From: SHLJ01 sp041618535
GTDB lineage: Bacteria > Bacteroidota > Bacteroidia > Flavobacteriales > Flavobacteriaceae
Assembly (NCBI GenBank): GCA_041618535.1
Contig: JBFKFP010000030.1
Coordinates: 1-23,078 of the forward strand
Direction of reading: 5' to 3'
Length of the DNA stretch: 23,078 bases
Shown: one piece after another, positions 1-5,727 of the stretch
Numbering within the stretch: the first letter of the stretch is position 1
Layout of the letters: every line of letters begins with the position of its first letter
Position numbers and translations under genes: made by a program
The notes under the pieces: model-generated
The model's database searches: none
Seen by the model: the letters and a program-made list of their open reading frames with translations, nothing else
Told to the model about the DNA's origin: nothing

Positions 1-1164
1 CAGGTCGCCCATGGCGTTGAGTTTGGGTGCAGGAGGAAAGTCGAGCATAGCGTTGAAATCACCCATGCGGTTCGCCACCGATTTCTGGTGCCCGCGCGGA
101 CCGATATGCTGCATCATGCCCGGATCGCCATCAAAATATTCCTCGATCTCGGCAAAGTGATCCATGCTGCGGATTGAACGCTTCGAAGACAACTGCATCA
201 GGTTGTAATTGCCCCGCATAGAGGGTGTGCCTACCCGCAATCGCGCCAGATGAGGCCTGCTGTCCGGGCCTAATTCAAAGGCGCCATTGGTATGCCCGTT
301 AACATGGCATGAGAAGCAGGATACACCGGCACTGGGCTCCCGTGTTACCCTGTGGGTGGTCTGGTTGAACCAGGTAGTTGGAGTTGGCCGCAGGAGTTCC
401 TTCAAACCCTCCATTTGTTCCGGCGTTAGCAACCCGTTAAAGATCTCGTAATAATTACCCAGGGTAACCTCCTTCCCTTTTGTCACGTCACCCAATTCCT
501 TGTGTGTGGTAAGGAACATCGGTGGCGGAAATTCAGGGAGGTATTCGTCGGGGTAATCGTGATCCACATCAATGCGGACATGCTCGGGATGAGCCTTGTT
601 CCAATTGTCGGGAAATACCATATGCGCCGTGGAGGCCAATGGGTGAGCCAAAGGCTTAAATGGGAAAAGATCGCGTTCCCTGATTTCTTCCGGTAAAAAT
701 TCAGCCAGTTCCTCGTAAGAAGAAATGCCTTTAGGCAGGCGGGTTACAGGTCCTTTCATAACAGGTTTTCGTCCGCCTGACATAAATTTCCCTTCAAATG
801 AATTCCCGTTAAAATCATATCGGGAATTCATATAGGCCTTTACATCGGCCATGAGTTTGGGCTTCTGCTTGTTATGGTATTCCATCCATTCGGCCCAGCT
901 CATGGGAAGGTTAGGGTCCATAAAGGAGCTCTTGCCCTTTCCGCCATATTCCCAAAGATTGAAAGGTGTTCGTTCTCCTTTTTTTACATTAGGGAATGGC
1001 TTGAGTGAATCTATGTGTCCCGATCCAAGGCCGTAGTCGGGTTCAACATAATTCTCAACCTCGGCTCCTGGTGATTGCAACAGGTGCAATTGATCATTAA
1101 CAACCTGGAAACCAAAGAACAACAAGGTCGAGATCAATAAGGTATAAAACAGTTTTTTTTTCAT
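1..1164 (-). CDS. Exported c-type cytochrome, cytochrome c peroxidase/MauG-like, 3' end beyond left edge
   Basis: The minus-strand frame is open from the ATG at 1164 to base 1, giving 388 residues without a stop, so the C-terminus lies outside the window. The N-terminus (MKKKLFYTLLISTLLFFGF) is a signal peptide or membrane anchor. A haem c attachment motif CFSCH is visible at residues 283-287, followed by a segment with LRVGTPSMRGNY and a later GHQKSVANRMGDF stretch, reminiscent of dihaem peroxidase/MauG-type cytochromes. A second CXXCH, if there is one, would be beyond the edge. The expected role is periplasmic electron transfer or peroxide reduction. Between the signal and the haem lie about 260 residues that I cannot assign. 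It is monocistronic as far as visible, with a promoter and palindrome upstream at 1260-1303. The c-type cytochrome call is firm; the subfamily is uncertain. Confidence 0.8.
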   Translation of the reverse strand, partial: MKKKLFYTLLISTLLFFGFQVVNDQLHLLQSPGAEVENYVEPDYGLGSGHIDSLKPFPNVKKGERTPFNLWEYGGKGKSSFMDPNLPMSWAEWMEYHNKQKPKLMADVKAYMNSRYDFNGNSFEGKFMSGGRKPVMKGPVTRLPKGISSYEELAEFLPEEIRERDLFPFKPLAHPLASTAHMVFPDNWNKAHPEHVRIDVDHDYPDEYLPEFPPPMFLTTHKELGDVTKGKEVTLGNYYEIFNGLLTPEQMEGLKELLRPTPTTWFNQTTHRVTREPSAGVSCFSCHVNGHTNGAFELGPDSRPHLARLRVGTPSMRGNYNLMQLSSKRSIRSMDHFAEIEEYFDGDPGMMQHIGPRGHQKSVANRMGDFNAMLDFPPAPKLNAMGDL

Positions 1165-1259
1165 GTTTTCGATAATTAGATTGACGCGATGAATATATGA
1201 TTTTTAACAAAAAATCAAATTCCGAAATCTTGGTCAATAGACCAACAGTGCGTAACGCT

Positions 1260-1303
1260 CAAATATATCTATGACAGGTTACTTTTTTTATGACTATTGT
1301 CAT
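1260..1303 (-). promoter_or_regulatory. Promoter with Crp/Fnr-like palindrome upstream of the cytochrome gene
   Basis: Read on the minus strand, 1267-1260 is TATATTTG, a perfect match to the Bacteroidota -7 consensus TAnnTTTG. A palindrome with arms ATGAC and GTCAT around a 4-nt spacer (TATT) lies at 1290-1303. Its centre is about 42 bases upstream of the start point predicted from the -7 box, which is where activators of the Crp/Fnr family usually bind. No TTG-type -33 box is present at the expected distance, consistent with activator dependence. Binding is inferred. Confidence 0.45.
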
Positions 1304-1334
1304 GACAAAACCCGATGATTGTGCGATAAAAAAC

Positions 1335-1748
1335 TCAATTATCTTCCCTGTAAAGGTGTAGCAAAGCGGCAATGATGATCACATTCTTAACGATATATTG
1401 ACCCACTAATGTGAATCCGTAAGGCAGGTAATTAAAGGACAGTTCGGTCTGGGAGAATAATGGCGTAAAGGTAAAGACCATATGTACCAATGCTAATTTG
1501 ATAATCAAATTCCTTTTAAAATTGAGAATCAGGCCAATCCCGACAACAACTTCCCAGATGGCAAGAAGTTTAATTGAAAGGAAAGAGGGTATCAGGCCAA
1601 AGGTCAAAGTTTCAATGGTGTTGGTAGCAAGCTGTTCAGCGGGGCTTATTCCGGGGAAAAGCTTCAAAGTACCAAACCACAAATAGACCAGGCCGATAGA
1701 CCAGGCCAGTAAATTGGTATTCTTCCTGATCTGTGCGAGGGTTTTCAT
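1335..1748 (-). CDS. DoxX-like integral membrane protein
   Basis: About 137 residues from the ATG at 1748 (MKTLAQIRKN). The frame also opens at 1796, but the extra 16 residues look like leader sequence. Four hydrophobic segments are visible, near residues 14-30, 50-75, 80-98 and 110-132. The segment around LVYLWFGTLKLFPG (residues 20-33) is typical of DoxX/DUF417-type small membrane proteins. These proteins have been linked in various bacteria to quinone-dependent oxidase or thiol metabolism, but many remain uncharacterised and no substrate can be named here. It lies downstream of no other gene on its strand within 230 bases, so it is probably transcribed alone; possible regulator sites lie at 1815-1828. 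The membrane-protein call is secure and the family call is probable. Confidence 0.7.
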   Translation of the reverse strand: MKTLAQIRKNTNLLAWSIGLVYLWFGTLKLFPGISPAEQLATNTIETLTFGLIPSFLSIKLLAIWEVVVGIGLILNFKRNLIIKLALVHMVFTFTPLFSQTELSFNYLPYGFTLVGQYIVKNVIIIAALLHLYREDN

Positions 1749-1814
1749 AGTGTAGTGTTTTTGAATCGTTGTTTCAGTCGGTTGTAAATAAATCAATATT
1801 AGGACGTTAAAAAA

Positions 1815-1828
1815 ATGACATTGATCAT
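1815..1828 (-). promoter_or_regulatory. Possible Crp/Fnr-like site upstream of the DoxX-like gene
   Basis: ATGACATTGATCAT at 1815-1828 shares outer bases ATGAC and TCAT with the palindrome at 1290-1303, with one arm imperfect. It is followed on the minus strand by TAATATTG (1801-1794), one mismatch from TAnnTTTG. Further CATG-containing near-palindromes follow at 1823-1845. The assignment is tentative. Confidence 0.25.
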
Positions 1829-1979
1829 GTTTTCATGTATCATGACCTTGACTATTCAAGCGATCCATTTTAAGTATTCCCTGCTTTCCGCATTGGTTCG
1901 GAAGCTTCAGGAAATCGTTCGCTAAAAAACTAGATTTTATCGGAATATTGATGAGCCATTCAAAAAAACAGAATGTAAA

Positions 1980-2183
1980 TTACCTAATCCGTTTTATGAA
2001 TATCTTGTAATAAAGCCCTAAGGTCCATCCAACGAACAGCCCGAGGACGAATGGCACCTGCCATTCCATCCAAACGTTTACAGGATCAATCCAAAGGCCA
2101 TATATTAAGATGCCGATCAGGCCACCGATTATTCCGTAGGAGGCGAAGAATTTAAAGGGCTGTAGAGAAGTTTTGAAGTTCAT
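1980..2183 (-). CDS. Small two-helix membrane protein, unknown function
   Basis: A 67-residue protein starting at the ATG at 2183 with a basic N-terminus (MNFKTSLQPFK). It has hydrophobic segments at about residues 12-30 and 43-60 and a basic tail (KIFIKRIR). I do not recognise a family. Reading-frame quality (two clean helices flanked by charged ends, positive residues on both termini) supports a real gene. It is divergent from the cupredoxin-like lipoprotein gene at 2345, with 161 bases between them. No terminator is visible after its stop. Confidence 0.55.
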   Translation of the reverse strand: MNFKTSLQPFKFFASYGIIGGLIGILIYGLWIDPVNVWMEWQVPFVLGLFVGWTLGLYYKIFIKRIR

Positions 2184-2267
2184 TTTACCTGGCTTTAAGG
2201 ATTCCCCTATTACCGAATGACAAATGAAACCGAAATATCCGGGAAACCCGACCTATTAAGTTACGAA

Positions 2268-2295
2268 TTTGTCAGGAATTCATGATTTATCTTTT
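2268..2295 (+). promoter_or_regulatory. Putative promoter of the cupredoxin-like lipoprotein gene
   Basis: TTTG at 2268-2271 is followed 16 bases later by TATCTTTT at 2288-2295, close to the Bacteroidota pattern TTTG and TAnnTTTG, although the spacer is on the short side. It lies about 50 bases before the ATG at 2345 and supports that start over the upstream in-frame ATG at 2282. Confidence 0.35.
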
Positions 2296-2344
2296 CTTTT
2301 ATTTTTTCAGTATTTTTAATGAATCAACCAAAAACCAACCAAAC

Positions 2345-3301
2345 ATGAAAATTCGATATTCACTCAAGATCCTTTTCCCTGCCTTGCTTGTCCTTGTCTT
2401 TATGGCCTGCAAATCCGATAAGAAAGCAGACAAGGCCCCGGAGATCAAATTAGAGGAAAAGGCCGGCCCTGAGATCATTGAGGTAGTCACCAATGTCATG
2501 GATTTCCAGGTCAGGGACACCATAAAATCCGGATGGAACACCTTTAAATACATCAATAGATCGAATGAGCCCCATTTCATCCTGTTCGATAAATACCCTG
2601 AGGGCAAAAGTATAGCAGATACAAAAGCCCAGGTTATGCCTCCCTTCGACAAGGGCATGGAATTGATCATTGAAGGTAACATTGATGATGCCATGGCCGC
2701 ATTTGGTGAATTGCCGGAATGGTTTTCCCAGATCGTCTTCAGCGGGGGTTCGGGAATGATCTCGCCTGCCAAGACCAATACTTTCAGCATAAACCTGTTA
2801 CCCGGATATTACATCATAGAATGCTATGTGAAAATGGCCGACGGTAAATTCCATAGTTCTATGGGAATGGTTAAGGAACTCATCGTACTGAATGAGGACA
2901 GTGGAGCCCAGCCTCCAGAATCGACAGTTCAGGTCAATATATCCAGCACCGAAGGGACCAGGATCGACGGGGAATTCAAAAAGGGCGTAAATGTGGTCCG
3001 GGTCAATTTCGAAGATCAGATCGTGCATGAAAACTTTGTTGGGCATGATGTGAACCTTGTTCAGTTCGGGGATAATGCTGACAAACAGGCGCTCGAAGCC
3101 TGGATGAACTGGGCTACACCCACAGGACTGATGACGCCATCACCAGACGGAGTGACCTTCATGGGCGGCACCAATGAATCACCGGCAGGCAGCGTACAAT
3201 ATTTTACGGCCAACCTTTCTCCCGGGAACTACGCCCTCATCTCGGAAGTGCCGAATGCCGCGGAGAAGAATATGTTCGTGGAGTTTACAGTTCCCGAATG
3301 A
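2345..3301 (+). CDS. Lipoprotein with cupredoxin-like domain and a second, degenerate copy
   Basis: 318 residues from the ATG at 2345. An in-frame ATG at 2282 would add 21 residues ahead of an obvious lipoprotein signal (lipobox VFMAC, lipidated Cys22), so it is not used. Two similar halves are visible, about residues 45-190 and 195-318, each ending in a beta-hairpin motif (NLLPGYYIIECYV and NLSPGNYALISEV). In the first half His77, Cys160, His170 and Met175 are placed like the type-1 copper ligands of plastocyanin-type cupredoxins, including the His-x4-Met spacing, but with a nine-residue loop between Cys and His instead of two. The second half lacks Cys and His. A periplasmic or outer-membrane redox or metal-binding role is plausible, and copper binding is inference. 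A terminator follows at 3321-3350. Confidence 0.75.
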   Translation: MKIRYSLKILFPALLVLVFMACKSDKKADKAPEIKLEEKAGPEIIEVVTNVMDFQVRDTIKSGWNTFKYINRSNEPHFILFDKYPEGKSIADTKAQVMPPFDKGMELIIEGNIDDAMAAFGELPEWFSQIVFSGGSGMISPAKTNTFSINLLPGYYIIECYVKMADGKFHSSMGMVKELIVLNEDSGAQPPESTVQVNISSTEGTRIDGEFKKGVNVVRVNFEDQIVHENFVGHDVNLVQFGDNADKQALEAWMNWATPTGLMTPSPDGVTFMGGTNESPAGSVQYFTANLSPGNYALISEVPNAAEKNMFVEFTVPE

Positions 3302-3320
3302 TAACCGTTTGAAAGGAATT

Positions 3321-3350
3321 AAAAGCCATCCATGGAGATGGCTTTTTATT
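3321..3350 (+). terminator. Rho-independent terminator after the cupredoxin-like lipoprotein
   Basis: A 10-bp stem (AAAAGCCATC at 3321-3330 pairing with GATGGCTTTT at 3337-3346) with a 6-base loop, ending in a T run. It begins 19 bases after the stop codon and separates the two lipoprotein genes into distinct transcripts. Confidence 0.85.
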
Positions 3351-3381
3351 TGTCACGGCTGGAAGAATCTCCTTATATTTA
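3349..3381 (+). promoter_or_regulatory. Putative promoter of the M20 amidohydrolase gene
   Basis: TTTG at 3349-3352, then 21 bases, then TATATTTA at 3374-3381 (seven of eight positions of TAnnTTTG). It sits directly behind the terminator and 17 bases before the ATG at 3399, so the hydrolase can be expressed independently. Confidence 0.4.
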
Positions 3382-3398
3382 ATTCAAAGCGAACCGAT

Positions 3399-4757
3399 AT
3401 GAAAGCATTCTTTACCCCATTGAATCTTGTTCTTTTTATGTTCCTTTTGCCATTCTTCGCCTGCGATCAAAAAGAGGAAAAAAGGGATAAAGCCGTGATC
3501 AAGACAGCTGACAGGGAACTTGTCCTGATTAATGCTGAAAGGCTGATCACGAGCTTTGATTCACTGGCCTCGTTTGATGATCCCCTGACTAAAGGCAACG
3601 ACCGCATTGCATTCAGCGATTACAATATCCAGGCCCTGCAGTGGATAAGAAAAGACCTCACAGAACTGGGCCTTGATGTATCCATCGATTATGCGGGGAA
3701 CCTGATAGCGAAAAGGGCCGGAATTGACAGCACCCTCAGCCCTATTGGTTTTGGCTCACACATCGACTGCGTACCCAACGGGGGGCACTACGACGGACAA
3801 GTTGGTGTTCTCGCGGGCATAGAAGTACTGAAGGTACTCAATGATAAGAACATACAGACCAAACATCCTCTGGAGTTCATCGTGTTTTCGAATGAAGAAG
3901 GCGGAGTATTAGGTTCCCGGGCACTTGCAGGGGCCATAGAGGACGAAACCCTCGATGTGATGACGGCTTCCGGCCTTACCAATGGCCAGGGAATTGACCG
4001 GCTTGGCGGAGATAGTGAGCGCATTTTTGAGGTGGCAAGAGCCGATAATGCATTTCACGCCTTTTTGGAACTGCATATAGAACAGGGAGCGATCCTGGAA
4101 GAGTCCGGGCTGGACATCGGGGTAGTGCAGGGAATTGTCGGGCTGCGATGGTGGGATGTGGAGATCACCGGGTTCTCAAATCATGCCGGGACCACACCTA
4201 TGGACCGCAGACAGGATGCCATGCTTGCCGCTGCTGAATTTACACTGGCTGTTAATGAGATCGTCAGGAAAATGGAAGGAACTCAGGTTGGGACGGTCGG
4301 AAGGATCAAGGCATTTCCGGGGGTTCCGAACGTTATTCCCGGAAAAGTCGTTCTCAGCCTTGAGCTTCGTGATCTGAGTAATGACGTACTGGATCAATTG
4401 TTTGCCCAGATCGAGGACCGCTCAGCCTTCATTGGGGAGAAGTACAATACCTCTTTTGAATTTCGCAGCATTAGTGCTACCGGAGAACCGGCACTGACCT
4501 CGATCACCATTCAGGATCTTATTGAAGAAATATGTACAGGACTCGGCCATTCGTCAAAGCGCCTGCCAAGCGGGGCAGGGCATGATGCACAGGAAATGGC
4601 ACTTCTGGGACCGACAGGGATGATTTTTATTCCCAGTAAAGGAGGTGTTTCGCATTCGCCCGACGAATATTCCACATTCAAAGAAATGACAAACGGAGCA
4701 AACGTCTTACTCAATACCATTCTCGAACTTGACCAGATTGATAATATCTCCGATTGA
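3399..4757 (+). CDS. Lipoprotein M20-family amidohydrolase (hydantoinase/carbamoylase type)
   Basis: 452 residues from the ATG at 3399. A longer in-frame opening from 3174 overlaps the previous gene and is discarded because the ATG at 3399 begins a lipoprotein signal (LLPFFAC, Cys22). The M20 metal-site motifs are all present: GSHID (His121, Asp123), GGHYDG (Asp132), FSNEEGG (Glu166/Glu167), LELHIEQG (His226) and GVSHSPDE (His419). The dimerisation domain segment FSNHAGTTPMDRR lies near residues 260-272. This set is typical of N-carbamoyl-L-amino-acid hydrolases, allantoate and ureidoglycolate amidohydrolases. The exact substrate, a carbamoyl or ureido compound, cannot be read from sequence. 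Most relatives are cytoplasmic, so lipid anchoring is unusual. The acidic/QK-rich stretch after the Cys (DQKEEK) resembles the lipoprotein export signal described in Capnocytophaga, suggesting possible surface display. Confidence 0.9.
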   Translation: MKAFFTPLNLVLFMFLLPFFACDQKEEKRDKAVIKTADRELVLINAERLITSFDSLASFDDPLTKGNDRIAFSDYNIQALQWIRKDLTELGLDVSIDYAGNLIAKRAGIDSTLSPIGFGSHIDCVPNGGHYDGQVGVLAGIEVLKVLNDKNIQTKHPLEFIVFSNEEGGVLGSRALAGAIEDETLDVMTASGLTNGQGIDRLGGDSERIFEVARADNAFHAFLELHIEQGAILEESGLDIGVVQGIVGLRWWDVEITGFSNHAGTTPMDRRQDAMLAAAEFTLAVNEIVRKMEGTQVGTVGRIKAFPGVPNVIPGKVVLSLELRDLSNDVLDQLFAQIEDRSAFIGEKYNTSFEFRSISATGEPALTSITIQDLIEEICTGLGHSSKRLPSGAGHDAQEMALLGPTGMIFIPSKGGVSHSPDEYSTFKEMTNGANVLLNTILELDQIDNISD

Positions 4758-4796
4758 AAGATCAATAAATGAATTCCTGAGCGTTAAGGGTTCATT

Positions 4797-4814
4797 AATT
4801 AACAAATGTTAATT
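4797..4814. repeat. Inverted repeat AATTAAC / GTTAATT
   Basis: Perfect 7-bp arms (4797-4803 and 4808-4814) around AAAT, located 40 bases after the amidohydrolase stop. The half-site ATTAAC recurs in the palindrome at 4937-4957 ahead of the Crp/Fnr-type gene. It could be an operator or a short RNA stem; its function is unknown. Confidence 0.35.
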
Positions 4815-4848
4815 CAAACCAGTGATATTTATGATATTCTTGTAGTAT

Positions 4849-4912
4849 TAAATTGTATCCCTACAATTAATAGCAATCATGGCGCTAATTCATTTTGATT
4901 AGCGCCTTTTTT
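4849..4912 (+). ncRNA. Candidate small RNA or structured 3' UTR
   Basis: Two consecutive stem-loops lie in the gap between the amidohydrolase and the regulator: AATTGTA/TACAATT (4851-4868, loop TCCC), then the terminator hairpin at 4881-4906 with its T run. The terminator is 124 bases past the preceding stop, which is long for a plain 3' end. A -7-like box TATTCTTG (4835-4842, one mismatch) could start a transcript near 4849. No -33 box is clear. It may equally be the 3' UTR of the hydrolase mRNA. Confidence 0.3.
4881..4912 (+). terminator. Rho-independent terminator
   Basis: A strong 9-bp stem (GGCGCTAAT 4881-4889 with ATTAGCGCC 4898-4906), 8-base loop and six T residues. It isolates the regulator gene at 4977 from upstream transcription. 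Confidence 0.9.
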
Positions 4913-4936
4913 GAACTTGTGTTTTAAATGATTACA

Positions 4937-4957
4937 TTAGTTAATAGCATTAACTAA
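4937..4957. promoter_or_regulatory. Perfect palindrome, likely operator of the Crp/Fnr-family gene
   Basis: Arms TTAGTTAAT (4937-4945) and ATTAACTAA (4949-4957) pair perfectly around a 3-base spacer (AGC). It ends 19 bases before the GTG start of the regulator gene, an arrangement typical of autoregulation. That the regulator itself binds here is inference. Confidence 0.5.
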
Positions 4958-4976
4958 GGGCTTAAGATCAGGCGGG

Positions 4977-5555
4977 GTGAAAGAGTTTTTTGAACATATA
5001 GATGAGATTTACCCATTATCGGAACGATCTAAAGAGCTTTTGGAGGAAATATCAAACGCGATTTCAATAAAGAAGGGTGATGAGCTTCAGGTTATCGGAA
5101 GTGTTTGCCGAACGATTTATTTTGTAAAAAGCGGCCTGCTCCGGATACATTATTTAAGAAACGGTCTTAGCATAACTGAAAGCTTTGAGTTTGAAAATTC
5201 AATTGTAGCCCGATCAGACAGTTTGTTTGATGCGAACCCGTCTAAAAAAGGGATAGAGGCGATAGAGGATAGTGAATTGATAGGGATTACTTCAGCCAAG
5301 CTATTCAAGTTGTATGATGATAATCCGGACATTGAAAGATTGTTTCGCTTGATTTTTGAACGAGCCTATGTGAAAACCGTCGAGCGTATTGAAAGTTTGC
5401 AATTCCATACGGCCGAAGAACGCTACCTTAATCTATTTCAACACTCTCAGCATATAATCCAAAGGATACCCCTGAACTATATAGCGTCCTATCTTGGGAT
5501 AACTCCGGTAAGCCTCAGCAGAATTCGATCCAAAATTCAGTTAACTGATCACTGA
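4977..5555 (+). CDS. Crp/Fnr-family transcriptional regulator
   Basis: 192 residues. The start is GTG at 4977: the in-frame stop at 4938-4940 and absence of an in-frame ATG leave it as the best choice. Residues 1-115 have the shape of a cyclic-nucleotide-binding beta-roll (KKGDELQVIGSVCRTIYFVKSG, residues 33-54). A long dimerisation helix follows (about 118-145). The C-terminus carries a helix-turn-helix (IPLNYIASYLGITPVSLSRIRSK, about residues 163-185) and ends almost directly after it. This compact form of about 190 residues is common in Bacteroidota Crp/Fnr regulators, whose ligands are mostly unknown. No cysteine cluster of the Fnr iron-sulphur type is present, so oxygen sensing through such a cluster is unlikely. 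It is flanked by a terminator upstream and reads alone. Confidence 0.85.
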   Translation: MKEFFEHIDEIYPLSERSKELLEEISNAISIKKGDELQVIGSVCRTIYFVKSGLLRIHYLRNGLSITESFEFENSIVARSDSLFDANPSKKGIEAIEDSELIGITSAKLFKLYDDNPDIERLFRLIFERAYVKTVERIESLQFHTAEERYLNLFQHSQHIIQRIPLNYIASYLGITPVSLSRIRSKIQLTDH

Positions 5556-5657
5556 TCTGTCTCTTAAACCTGAGCAATAATCGGAATTCGCCGCGAACTT
5601 TCTTCGCTTTTGACCTTCAAAATCCAGAAAGAGCTAATAATTGCTTTAGTTTTTCGT

Positions 5658-5689
5658 TTTGACGTTGAAATTATTTCTGTTATCTTTTG
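5658..5689 (+). promoter_or_regulatory. Putative promoter of the dikinase-like/serine hydrolase operon
   Basis: TTTG at 5658-5661, 19 bases, then TATCTTTTG at 5681-5689, which fits the Bacteroidota pattern with one extra T. The predicted start point near 5696 lies between the alternative TTG start at 5659 and the ATG at 5728, supporting the latter. Confidence 0.45.
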
Positions 5690-5727
5690 AATATTACAAT
5701 GTGACGACAGAAACCCCCATTTTTAGA

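Noticed and set aside
502..1036. Two plus-strand frames (502-696 and 851-1036)
   Set aside because: Both lie opposite the cytochrome gene, which has a signal peptide and haem motif in the other strand.
3174..3398. 75-codon upstream extension of the M20 hydrolase
   Set aside because: It overlaps the preceding gene and its terminator, whereas the ATG at 3399 starts a clean lipoprotein signal.
5587..5597. TTCGC/GCGAA inverted repeat
   Set aside because: The arms are short with a one-base spacer, and there is no relation to a promoter or T run.
5659..5727. TTG-initiated extension of the dikinase-like protein
   Set aside because: It lies over the putative promoter, and the ATG at 5728 directly begins a signal peptide.
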